Assembly (NCBI GenBank): GCA_029938605.1
Contig: JAOZUO010000029.1
Coordinates: 1-59,327, forward strand
Origin: Deltaproteobacteria bacterium
GTDB lineage: Bacteria > Myxococcota_A > Polyangia > HGW-17 > JAJRWW01
Direction: 5' to 3'
DNA length: 59,327 nt
Positions 34,561-42,927 of the stretch are shown here, piece after piece. A program made the translations under genes and the position numbers. The notes below the pieces were generated by a model. That model did not search any database. It saw only the letters and a program-made list of their open reading frames with translations, and was not told the DNA's origin. Positions within the stretch are counted from its first letter, which is position 1; each line of letters starts with the position of its first letter.

Positions 34561-35760
34561 CTAGTAGCAAATACCGTAGGTAGTACCGCCGACGATGGCA
34601 GGAGGCTCGAAGGCCGCGGTGTCACAGGTGCCGACGTTGCAGCCCGAGGTTCCTGTGCACCACTGGTAGCAGGTTGTGACCGAGCCGTCGCTGAAGCAGC
34701 CGTAGCCCGCCGCACAGTAGGGGCCGATATCTGCGTCGCAGGAAGCGCCTTGGGAGCCCGTGCCCACGTCAGCGTGGCAGTCGGTGAAGCTATCGGTGGA
34801 GCTGGGGTGGGTGTAGACCGCGCAGGTGAAGCCCGTCGGGCAGCCAACGGAGGGGTTTTCAGGCAGACATGTGATGGTGCAAATCGCGGCGCCGGGGATG
34901 GGAATCGACCCTTCGCCCACGAGCTCGTAACAGTAGGAGGTCGCCCCGGTGCAGCCCGCCTGGGTGGCATCGTCGCAGTATGCGAGACACTGGCCCACGG
35001 TGGCAGCTTCATCGCGCGGGAGGCAGAGCGTCCCACCGGCGCAGTCCGACTCCGCCGTACAGGTGCCACCGGCCGGGGTGGACCCGGCTGTTTCGCACGC
35101 GTTGTCTAAGTCGCCGTCCAGGGTGCACTTCAGCCCGGTGGTGCAGCCACACTGCGGATACAGATCGCAGACGGGATCGGTGCAGCTGATGTCGCAATCC
35201 GCCGGGCAGGTGCTTATGGTCTCGGCGCCGTTGCAGACGCCGTCTCCACAGACGGGGTTGGTGGTGCAGTCCTGAGGGCAGGTGGTGGTGTTCTCGGTGC
35301 CGTTGCAGACGCCGTCTCCACAGACGGGGTTGGTGGTGCAGTCCTGGGGACAGGTCGTCGTGGTCTCGGTGCCATCACAGACGCCGTTGCCGCAGGTAGT
35401 CGTCCCGCAGTCGATGGGACAGGTGGCTGCGCTCTCCCCGGTGTCACAGGTGTTGTTGCCGCAGATGCAGTCCACCATGCAGGTGATGGTGTTTTCGCTG
35501 GCCTCGCAGATGGCGTTCCCACAGACTCCGCCGGTGCAGTCGGACGCACAGGTGGCGTCATTCTCGCCGATCTCACAGATGAAGTTGCCGCAGGTGCTTC
35601 CCCCGCAGTCCGCGGGGCAGCTTACGGAGTCCTCGAAGGACTCGCAAATGCCGTTCCCACAGTCAAAGCCGCCCCCCCCCGAGGCGCATGAGGAGACCAT
35701 CCAAACGCCCATGGCTCCCATGGCCAGTAGACCCCCAAAAATGAGCTTGCGTAGTAGCAT
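34561..35760 (-). CDS. Cys-rich repeat lipoprotein, paralogue of the neighbouring gene
   Basis: A 399-aa lipoprotein (MLLRKLIFGG..MVSSC). Six to seven CGNxxCExGExxxTCxxDC repeats precede domains with CGCTTGLKCTLDGDLDNAC and CYELVGEGSIPIPGAAICTITC, closely matching its neighbour. Two repeat units are nearly identical at DNA level, forming a 72-bp tandem repeat (35221-35292 and 35293-35364, with the first bases of a third). GAGG lies nine bases before the ATG at 35760. The gene pair looks like a tandem duplication followed by divergence. Confidence 0.78.
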   Translation of the reverse strand: MLLRKLIFGGLLAMGAMGVWMVSSCASGGGGFDCGNGICESFEDSVSCPADCGGSTCGNFICEIGENDATCASDCTGGVCGNAICEASENTITCMVDCICGNNTCDTGESAATCPIDCGTTTCGNGVCDGTETTTTCPQDCTTNPVCGDGVCNGTENTTTCPQDCTTNPVCGDGVCNGAETISTCPADCDISCTDPVCDLYPQCGCTTGLKCTLDGDLDNACETAGSTPAGGTCTAESDCAGGTLCLPRDEAATVGQCLAYCDDATQAGCTGATSYCYELVGEGSIPIPGAAICTITCLPENPSVGCPTGFTCAVYTHPSSTDSFTDCHADVGTGSQGASCDADIGPYCAAGYGCFSDGSVTTCYQWCTGTSGCNVGTCDTAAFEPPAIVGGTTYGICY

Positions 35761-35879
35761 CGCCATATTCCTCAAACACTCGATTATGGTTTGATCCTAG
35801 GGGATCGTGGCGCTGGTTTCAACGCAAAGCGTTACAACCCCACAAAAACAACAACATTTTGGACTGTTGGCCCGGCGGT

Positions 35880-38360
35880 CTACTTCGCGGGCGACGGCTC
35901 TTCAGTGCGGGTGTACTTGCACTCGGGGCAGATCAGGCGGGTATTTCCACGGGCTACCTTGCGCACCAGGATGGGGTATTTGCACTCCGGGCAAGCCTCT
36001 GCCACGGGGCGATCCCAGGACACGAAGTCGCACTTGGTCTTGCCGTAGTTGGAGCAGCCATAGAAGGTCTTGCCACGCTTGGTGCGCTTTTGCACCACGT
36101 CCCCGCCACAGTCGGGCTTGGGGCACTTGACGCCCATGGACACGGGCTTGGTGGTCTTGCACTCCGGATAGCCGGTGCAGGCCAGGAACTCGCCGAAGCG
36201 TCCACTGCGCAGCATCATGGGCTTGCCGCAATTCTCGCAGACCTCATCGGTGGGCTCGGCCTCCACAATGACGATCTTGCCGTCATCGTCCTTCTTGAAC
36301 TCCTTGGTGTTGCGACACTCCGGGAAGCCGGTACAGGCCAGAAACTTACCGTTGCGCCCCCACTTGATGACCATCTCCTCGCCACACAGCTCGCAGGCGA
36401 TGCCCGTCACCTCGTCGGCCGGACGCTTCATCTCCGTCTTGGCCTTCTCCACCTCGGCGTGGAAGTTACCGTAGAAATCCCGCAGCATGGTGACCCAGTC
36501 GGCGCCGCCATCCTCGATCTTGTCGAGGTGGTCCTCCATCTGGGCGGTGAAGGCCACGTCCAGCACGTCCGGGAAAGAGGTCACCAACAGGTCGTTGACC
36601 AGGGTCCCCAGCTCCGAGGGGTGAAACCGCCCCTCCAGCTTCTCGGTGTACCGTCGGCTCTGGATGGTGGAGATGATGTTCGCGTACGTGGAGGGCCGAC
36701 CGATGCCGCGCTCCTCCAGCTCCTTGACCAGGGTCGCCTCGGAAAACCGCGGCGGCGGCTGGGTGAACTTCTGCTCGGGCAGTACCACCGTACAGTCCAG
36801 CGGATCGTCCGCCTCGATCCCGGCCGGGATGGGCTTCTTCTCCGGGGTGCCATCGCCCCAGGTGTTCTTGGAGTTATTGCCGTTCTCCTCCCGAGCCTCC
36901 TCGTACACCGCCGTGTATCCCGGGAAGGCCAACACCTGCCCCTGGGACCGCAGCAGATAGCGGTCATCGATCAGGATGTCCACCACGGTCTGATCGTAGA
37001 CGGCAGCGGCCATCTGACAGGCCACGAAGCGGCGCCAGATCACGCCGTAGAGCCTCACCAGATCCTCCACCTCGTGGTGCGACAGCCCCTTGGCGGTCTT
37101 GGCGCCGGGTTTGAACTGGGCCAACAGCCGCTCCCGGACCATCTCCGGCTCCAACTCCACGTGGGTGGGACGGATGGCCTCATGGCCGTCCTGGGCGCGT
37201 TTTTTCTTGGCGAACTTACGCGCCTCCTTGGGCAGATACTGGTCACCAAACCGCCCACGGATGAAGTCCCGGGCATCGGCAACGGCGTCATCAGACAGCC
37301 GCGTGGAATCCGTACGCATGTAGGTGATGAGCCCTACCACGCCCTCGTCGCCGCCCGCGTCAACCCCCTCGTACAGCCGCTGGGCCAGGCCCATGGTGCG
37401 CTTGGCCCCGAAGCGGAACTTGCGCGCGGCGTCCTGCTGCAGCTTGGACGTGATGAAGGGCGCCGGCGGACGCCGGGGGCGCTTTTTGCGCTGGACGTCC
37501 GTGATTTTGTGCTGGGCCGCCTCGAGGGCGGAGACAATGACGGCGGCCTGGTCGCCGTTTTCCACCTTGGCCTTCTTGTCGTCGATCTTCACCAGCTTGG
37601 CGTCGAACTCGTGCTTCTGGGCAGTGGCCTCGGTGCAGGTGATGGTCCAGTACTCTTCAGCATCGAAGGCCTCGATCTGCCGCTCCCGGTCCACGATGAG
37701 GCGCACGGCCACGGACTGGACGCGCCCGGCGGAGAGGCCCCGCCGCACGGTCTTCCACAGCAGGGGGCTGATCTCGTAGCCCACCAGCCGGTCCAGAATA
37801 CGCCGGGCCTGCTGGGACTCGAACCTGGCGCGATCCAGCTTCCGCGGAGCGGCGAGCCCCTTGGCCACGCCCTTCTTGGTGATTTCGTTGAACAGGACGC
37901 GCTGGATGTTGTCGTTGACCGGCCGCAGCTCTTCGGCGATGTGCCAGGCGATGGCCTCGCCCTCGCGGTCGGGGTCAGGCGCCAGCAGGATCTGCTCCAC
38001 CTCTCCGGCGGCCGTGACGATCTCCTTGAGGATCTTGCCCTTGCCCTTGATGGTCTCGTACTCGGGGGTGAAGCTGTCGTCCACGTCCACGCCAAGCTTG
38101 CGCGGCGGCAGATCTTTGACGTGTCCCACCGAGGCCTTCACCTTGAAACCCCGCCCGAGGTACTTGCGAATGGTCTTGGCCTTGGCGGGGGACTCCACCA
38201 CTATCAGCGTACCGCTGGGAGCCTTGGGAGCGACCTTCTTCTTGGCGACCTTTTTCTTGGTAGCCTTCTTCTTGGCGACCTTCTTCTTGGCGGCCTTCTT
38301 CTTGGTGGCCTTTGCAGGCTTCTCGGCTTCGGTCTGGGCTTCGGTCTCAACGTCTGGCAT
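35880..38360 (-). CDS. topA: DNA topoisomerase I
   Basis: An 826-aa type IA topoisomerase. The N-terminal 45 residues are an extension rich in Lys-Lys-Ala/Val repeats (38215-38330, histone-tail-like). The TOPRIM domain begins LIVVESPAKAKTIRKYL, with the acidic PDPDREGEAIAW; the active-site Tyr lies in ITYMRTDSTRLS. Four Zn-ribbon segments form the C-terminus (CELCGEEM, CENCGKPM, CPKPDCGG, CPECKY). It relaxes negative supercoils. GAGG lies eight bases before the ATG at 38360. The Lys-rich extension is unusual for topoisomerase I outside actinobacteria and myxobacteria. Confidence 0.95.
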   Translation of the reverse strand: MPDVETEAQTEAEKPAKATKKKAAKKKVAKKKATKKKVAKKKVAPKAPSGTLIVVESPAKAKTIRKYLGRGFKVKASVGHVKDLPPRKLGVDVDDSFTPEYETIKGKGKILKEIVTAAGEVEQILLAPDPDREGEAIAWHIAEELRPVNDNIQRVLFNEITKKGVAKGLAAPRKLDRARFESQQARRILDRLVGYEISPLLWKTVRRGLSAGRVQSVAVRLIVDRERQIEAFDAEEYWTITCTEATAQKHEFDAKLVKIDDKKAKVENGDQAAVIVSALEAAQHKITDVQRKKRPRRPPAPFITSKLQQDAARKFRFGAKRTMGLAQRLYEGVDAGGDEGVVGLITYMRTDSTRLSDDAVADARDFIRGRFGDQYLPKEARKFAKKKRAQDGHEAIRPTHVELEPEMVRERLLAQFKPGAKTAKGLSHHEVEDLVRLYGVIWRRFVACQMAAAVYDQTVVDILIDDRYLLRSQGQVLAFPGYTAVYEEAREENGNNSKNTWGDGTPEKKPIPAGIEADDPLDCTVVLPEQKFTQPPPRFSEATLVKELEERGIGRPSTYANIISTIQSRRYTEKLEGRFHPSELGTLVNDLLVTSFPDVLDVAFTAQMEDHLDKIEDGGADWVTMLRDFYGNFHAEVEKAKTEMKRPADEVTGIACELCGEEMVIKWGRNGKFLACTGFPECRNTKEFKKDDDGKIVIVEAEPTDEVCENCGKPMMLRSGRFGEFLACTGYPECKTTKPVSMGVKCPKPDCGGDVVQKRTKRGKTFYGCSNYGKTKCDFVSWDRPVAEACPECKYPILVRKVARGNTRLICPECKYTRTEEPSPAK

Positions 38361-38372
38361 CAAACAGTACCT

Positions 38373-39512
38373 CTATGGTTCCGTGGGGGAGGTCACCGGA
38401 CCCTGCGTCCGAAAAAATCGCCCACCCGGTCGCTGCGCCACCCGCCCATCCAACACCATGGCCATCAATACGGCCAGGACTTGTCCGAGCTCCAACCCGG
38501 TCTGCGCGGCCACAGAATCCGCCGTGGAGCCACCCTCGAGAGCCACCAAAACCGCTTGGTCATTGGCATCTCCCACCGGCAGAAACGCTGCCGGCACCGC
38601 ATCGTGACCGTCGCCCGAGCGTTCACCCGGGACCTGGCCGGAGAGAAAATCTAGCACGTCCCTGCTGTTACGCACGGCCGTGGCACCTTCACTGAGCAGC
38701 CGATCACATCCCGGGGAACCGGGCACGACGCAAACCAAACGACCCAGTCTCCGAGCGGCCAAAGCCGTGGAGCGCGCACCGGAACGCCACCCCGCGTTCA
38801 CCACCACCACCACGTCACTAAGCGCGGCGATGATTGCGTTGCGGGCAAGAAATCCTCCCCGCAACGGCGGGGTACCAGGTCGAAAGGCTGACAGCAGGCT
38901 TCCCTGCCGAGCTACCCTTTCAAAGAGCGCAATGTGCCGATCTGGATACGGTCTGTCAAGCCCCCCCCCAAACACCACCACCGTAGCCCCCCCCTCGTCA
39001 AGGGCACCGACATGGGCCCCGGCGTCGATCCCATAGGCCCCGCCGGACACCACGAATCGGCCCGCCTCCACCATCCCCGCCGCGAGGCGCGCGGCCTCAT
39101 CACAAGCGGCTTTGCTGGCCGTACGGGTGCCCACAATTCCCACTCCCCGGCCCGCCGGCATCCGCCCCCGTAGGTACACCACCGGAGGCGGCGGCGACAG
39201 GTCGTTGAGCCCCTCCGGATAGTCCGGCTCACCCCACGCCCTCGCACGCCCACCCACCCGCGCGAGCCCACGCTCGCACGCGCGCCACCGACCACGCAGC
39301 CCCTCTCCATCGCCCAGCAACCGCCCGACCGCAGGGCCCACCAACGCATCCAGCTCCCGCCCGTCGGCCCCCAGTGCCTCGAGCACCGACCCATAACGCT
39401 GCAACAACCGCCGCATCAATCCCCCCCCCAGGCCAGGCACCTGAGCCGCCCAAAGCCGCGCCTCTACTTCCTCGGACCCCACAAACTGATCTGGATGATT
39501 TGGTTTCTTCAT
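38373..39512 (-). CDS. dprA: DNA processing protein DprA
   Basis: A 379-aa DprA/Smf protein. The central Rossmann fold carries VGIVGTRTASKAACDEAARL, VVSGGAYGIDAGAHVGALDEGGATVVVFGGGLDRPYP, GGFLARNAIIAALSDVVVVVNAG and SGARSTALAARRLGRLVCVVPG, followed by a winged-helix DprA C-terminal part. DprA loads RecA onto incoming single-stranded DNA during natural transformation. The gene lies directly upstream of topA on the same strand, a gene order often seen in bacteria. Confidence 0.92.
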   Translation of the reverse strand: MKKPNHPDQFVGSEEVEARLWAAQVPGLGGGLMRRLLQRYGSVLEALGADGRELDALVGPAVGRLLGDGEGLRGRWRACERGLARVGGRARAWGEPDYPEGLNDLSPPPPVVYLRGRMPAGRGVGIVGTRTASKAACDEAARLAAGMVEAGRFVVSGGAYGIDAGAHVGALDEGGATVVVFGGGLDRPYPDRHIALFERVARQGSLLSAFRPGTPPLRGGFLARNAIIAALSDVVVVVNAGWRSGARSTALAARRLGRLVCVVPGSPGCDRLLSEGATAVRNSRDVLDFLSGQVPGERSGDGHDAVPAAFLPVGDANDQAVLVALEGGSTADSVAAQTGLELGQVLAVLMAMVLDGRVAQRPGGRFFRTQGPVTSPTEP

Positions 39513-39635
39513 GCCTCAGGTTATCGGCCGCCCCTACTGTCCGGTTGCGTCCCGGACAAATAAAAATACGAACCACCGCAGTGCGGATTCCGGACAGAAG
39601 GGGCGGATACCGAAGAGAGGGGATTGGGGGGGACC

Positions 39636-40856
39636 CTAACGCGAGCGTTTCTTCTTTTTGACTTCGTCTACCTGCAGCTCTACGCGATCGCCGAGGCGGA
39701 GCTCCTTGAGGGTTTTGCTGACAAAGCCGACGGAGTGGTTCCAGCCTACCTCCACCACGATGATCTGTGCTACGGACTCCTTGGGCCACTTGCGCTCGGC
39801 CCGTCGACGTTTCTGCTTGAACTGAGCGAGGCGCCGGAAGCCGTCCCCGCGCCGGGTGACGTAGAAGGTGTAGCCCACCCGGACCTTGTACTTTTTGCCC
39901 CGGTCGATGAAGATCAACTGCTTGGCGCCGATGAGGTGGCTCTGGTTGAGCACCGCCACCACCGAGCCCGTGACCCGGGTGTTGGTGTTCTTCACCGGGG
40001 TGACCGTCTTGAAGACCTGCTTGATCTTGCCCACCAGATAGCCGCGCTCGATGGGATTGACCGCCTTGAGGATAACCCCCCGGGCCACCCGAGCCTTGGT
40101 GATCTCCTTGATCTCCACCTCACCGTAGATCTCCACCATCTGTCCAATGGACCGCTTGTGGTGCGGGTGGATCACCGCCTTGACGGCCTTGTAGATGGAG
40201 TAGCGCTCGCCCACCTTCAAGGGCTTTTCCTTGGTGAACTGGATGTAGACCTGATCGTAGGTGGCCAACATGATCTTCTCCTCTCTGGAGCCGGTGATCT
40301 TGGCCTTGTACTTCATCGCATCCTCTTCGATGAAGCCCCGCTGCTTGAGATAGATGGTGGAGGGAAGCTGCTGTCGTTTCGCATAGGCCGCCACCACGAC
40401 CTGCTTGCCCGGTTTGGTGGTGCTCTCCTTACCCGGGCGCATTCGAATCTTGTTCCCCGGGTAGATCCAGTGGGGGTTGGTAATGGATGGGTTGAAGGAC
40501 CAGACCTTGGGCCAACGCCACGGGTCGCGGAAATAGCCGTCGCACAGGGACCAAAGCGTATCTCCCCGCCGAACCGTATGGTACACGGGCACGTTGCGCT
40601 TCCCCACCACCTTGAACCGCGGACTGCGTGTATGCGTGTCTCCGGTGATTTCGTAGTAGCGCCCCGAAGGCTCGGGGCGGGGCTGCGGGGGATTCACGTT
40701 CCGAGGGGAGGTTCGATTCCCCCCCGCGGGCGCTCTGCCCCCTCGGGCGTCCGCGTCGGTGGACACCAACACCAACACCAACGGCACCAGGCTCAGCCAA
40801 GAGCCAGCCCAAGAGCCAGCCCAAGAGCCAGTGTGTAGCAATCTGGAAACCCGCAT
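39636..40856 (-). CDS. LysM-domain secreted protein
   Basis: A 406-aa protein. The signal region is hydrophobic and contains GSWAGSWAGSW encoded by 12-bp repeats. A LysM domain follows at about 90-140 (YHTVRRGDTLWSLCDGYFRDPWRWPKVWSFNPSITNPHWIYPGNKIRM), which binds peptidoglycan. The rest is a long basic region with beta-type character (QRGFIEEDAMKYKAKITGSREEKIMLATYDQVYIQF). GGAGG lies upstream of the ATG at 40856. Homologues next to dprA and topA occur in myxobacteria. Probably a cell-wall associated protein. Confidence 0.82.
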   Translation of the reverse strand: MRVSRLLHTGSWAGSWAGSWLSLVPLVLVLVSTDADARGGRAPAGGNRTSPRNVNPPQPRPEPSGRYYEITGDTHTRSPRFKVVGKRNVPVYHTVRRGDTLWSLCDGYFRDPWRWPKVWSFNPSITNPHWIYPGNKIRMRPGKESTTKPGKQVVVAAYAKRQQLPSTIYLKQRGFIEEDAMKYKAKITGSREEKIMLATYDQVYIQFTKEKPLKVGERYSIYKAVKAVIHPHHKRSIGQMVEIYGEVEIKEITKARVARGVILKAVNPIERGYLVGKIKQVFKTVTPVKNTNTRVTGSVVAVLNQSHLIGAKQLIFIDRGKKYKVRVGYTFYVTRRGDGFRRLAQFKQKRRRAERKWPKESVAQIIVVEVGWNHSVGFVSKTLKELRLGDRVELQVDEVKKKKRSR

Positions 40857-40878
40857 CACCTTTGCCTCCGGTACGAGA

Positions 40879-41880
40879 TCAACGTCGCCTCAGATGCGCC
40901 GCCGCCAGAGCGGCCTCGCGCGTACCCGGGTACAGTTGCACCACCTGGGCGAAAATCTTTTTGGCCTTGGCCCGGCGTCCGAGCCGCCTGACACAATGGG
41001 CGAGCTTCAGAAGCGCGCTGGGGGCCTTGTTCCCCGAGGGATACTTCTTGAGCAACTTGCGCAGGACCCAGGCCGCCTTGGCGACCTTGCCCCGCCGGTA
41101 GAAACACTCCGCCAGCCAGTACTGCGCGTTGTCCGCATGGGCGTGGCGCGGGTGGATCCGAGCAAAACGTGAAAAGGCTACGGCCGCCTCGACGTACTTT
41201 TTTCGAGAAAACAGCGCCCGGGCCGCGCGGTACTGCGCCACGACTCCATCTGAGACGGCGGCCACCGGAGGAGTTCTACCGCCGGGTAGGGGCACCACGG
41301 CCAGCCGATGATTCACCTGGGGCACCGGCCCCAAAGGCTTTCGCAGCGGCTTTCGCCCGGACGAGGGCCGCCCCGTGGTCCGGGGAACGGCCGGAGCGCC
41401 CGTGAGGCGAAGAACGATACGCTTACCAGGTTTGGTACGATGAGCCAGACGCCGGGAGCGTCGCCCCCGGTACGTCCTTTTAGCGTACCGATGACGGCGC
41501 CGCAGCTTCACCACTGGAAGCCGTCGACGGGCCTTGCGGCGCGCAATGTCCGCCGAGGACTCTCGCGGTAGAGCCGGGCGACGGGCGGCGGGGCGCGGAG
41601 CCTTCACCACCTGACGCAGGCGCGACTTGGCCTTGTGCGACCTGGCCAGGGTTGCCCGAGCGCGGCTGGCGGCCACACGCTGGCTGTCGATCCGGTCCTG
41701 CAACAAAAAGACCTGGTTGTTCAGATCCTCCACACGGCGCTTCTCTTGCTGGAGTTGCTGCTTCAGATCCGCCATCCGAGTGTGGAGATCCGCAACACGA
41801 GCCGTCCCCCCCGCTGAAGCGCAGCCCAGCAGGGATCCGGTCAACGCCACACACAGGAGTCTGGTCCATTTGTCTACCAT
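40879..41880 (-). CDS. CpoB/YbgF-like TPR lipoprotein
   Basis: A 333-aa lipoprotein (lipobox LTGSLLGC). It has a coiled-coil segment with Leu/Gln heptads (LHTRMADLKQQLQQEKRRVEDLNNQVFLLQDRIDSQ), a very basic Arg-rich linker, and C-terminal TPR repeats (YRAARALFSRKKYVEAAVAFSRFARIHP, YWLAECFYRRGKVAKAAWVLRKLLKKYP). This is the arrangement of CpoB/YbgF, which links Tol-Pal with peptidoglycan synthesis. It is shortly upstream of the LysM gene on the same strand. Confidence 0.78.
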   Translation of the reverse strand: MVDKWTRLLCVALTGSLLGCASAGGTARVADLHTRMADLKQQLQQEKRRVEDLNNQVFLLQDRIDSQRVAASRARATLARSHKAKSRLRQVVKAPRPAARRPALPRESSADIARRKARRRLPVVKLRRRHRYAKRTYRGRRSRRLAHRTKPGKRIVLRLTGAPAVPRTTGRPSSGRKPLRKPLGPVPQVNHRLAVVPLPGGRTPPVAAVSDGVVAQYRAARALFSRKKYVEAAVAFSRFARIHPRHAHADNAQYWLAECFYRRGKVAKAAWVLRKLLKKYPSGNKAPSALLKLAHCVRRLGRRAKAKKIFAQVVQLYPGTREAALAAAHLRRR

Positions 41881-41916
41881 GGTAGAAATATTTTAGATCG
41901 GCTTGGCGCTGCGGTC

Positions 41917-41933
41917 AAAAAGGTGCACGCACC
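41917..41933 (-). terminator. possible intrinsic terminator of the trxA operon
   Basis: On the minus strand GGTGC-GT-GCACC is followed by TTTTT. It lies just past the stop of the 42012-42338 gene. The stem is short, with outer arms CTGCGGT/ACCGCAG as an alternative fold, so strength is uncertain. Confidence 0.45.
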
Positions 41934-42011
41934 GCAGGGCGGCAATCCCCGGGATCCGAAGTGAACTCGGGCATATTCGAGCAAAATCGAGGGGATCAGA
42001 GCGGGAGGGAG

Positions 42012-42338
42012 CTACTTGAAGGCAGCGGAAATCGGGCTGTCGGTTCCCGTATACAGGGCCGAGAATCCCGGCTGCACACGGTAGGCCGTATCCCCCAGGA
42101 GTACGGACTCCGCCATGGTTTCAGCGTCCAATGCCTCGAGGGCCTTGTTGGTCTTGACCTTGCCGATGAGCTGGTGGGGGTCGCTGTCGCCGCCCTCCAC
42201 CTTGAGGAACCGCACCGCCGGCGTAAGCTGGTAGCCCTTGCCGTCGGCGGCGATCACCATCTGCTGTCCGTCGAGGGTGACCTTGTCCTCCATGTTGGAC
42301 ACGTCCACCCACTCCTGGGAAATAAAGAGGTTCGGCAT
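42012..42338 (-). CDS. conserved small protein of unknown function
   Basis: A 108-aa protein beginning MPNLFISQEWVDVSNMEDKVTLDGQQMVIAADGKGYQL. Predicted mixed strand/helix, no signal peptide, no known domain. It starts 19 bases after trxA on the same strand and is most likely in the same operon, which suggests a cytosolic role. AAGGAAATCCC precedes its ATG. Confidence 0.65.
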   Translation of the reverse strand: MPNLFISQEWVDVSNMEDKVTLDGQQMVIAADGKGYQLTPAVRFLKVEGGDSDPHQLIGKVKTNKALEALDAETMAESVLLGDTAYRVQPGFSALYTGTDSPISAAFK

Positions 42339-42357
42339 GGGATTTCCTTAGAGCGCT

Positions 42358-42690
42358 TTAGAGCGCCTTCTCCAAGATGAGCTGCTCGAGATCCTTCTTG
42401 GAACCTGCGCCCACGCGCTGGGTCAGCACCTTGCCATTCTTGATCAGTAGGATCGTTGGAATCGAGCGGATCTGGTACTGCGTGGCCACATTGCGGGCGT
42501 TGTCCACATTGAGCTTCCCGACCTTGAGCTTCCCCTCGAAGTCGTCGGCCAGCTCCGCCACGATGGGGCCCACAGCCTTGCAGGGACCACACCAGGGGGC
42601 CCAGAAGTCCACCAGCACCGGGGTATCCGAGTCGAGAACTTCGCTCTTCCAGTTGTCGTCCGTGAATTCGATGACGTTCTTTCCTGCCAC
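42358..42690 (-). CDS. trxA: thioredoxin
   Basis: A 110-aa thioredoxin with the active site WCGPC in LVDFWAPWCGPCKAVGPIV, the cis-Pro region SIPTILLIKNG and standard length. It reduces protein disulfides in the cytosol. The start GTG at 42690 is chosen because TTAGGAGG lies seven bases upstream; the frame stays open further upstream with no thioredoxin features. Confidence 0.95.
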   Translation of the reverse strand: MAGKNVIEFTDDNWKSEVLDSDTPVLVDFWAPWCGPCKAVGPIVAELADDFEGKLKVGKLNVDNARNVATQYQIRSIPTILLIKNGKVLTQRVGAGSKKDLEQLILEKAL

Positions 42691-42927
42691 TACGTGCCTC
42701 CTAAGACTGACTGCCGGCACCAATGCCGTTGCGATAGATTCGACCATAGCCCCGCCGGCCACGAATCGCAATGCCGGAAGCAACTCATGGTCGCACCTAA
42801 ATCTACGCGCCAGATCTACGCCCCAATAGGATGGGCCGCCGGATACAAAGGGCAAGGGCCATTGATAACCCACGGCGGACCGCGCTATAATGGTGTAAAT
42901 GGAATATCTTTTCTGGAGGACGAAAGC

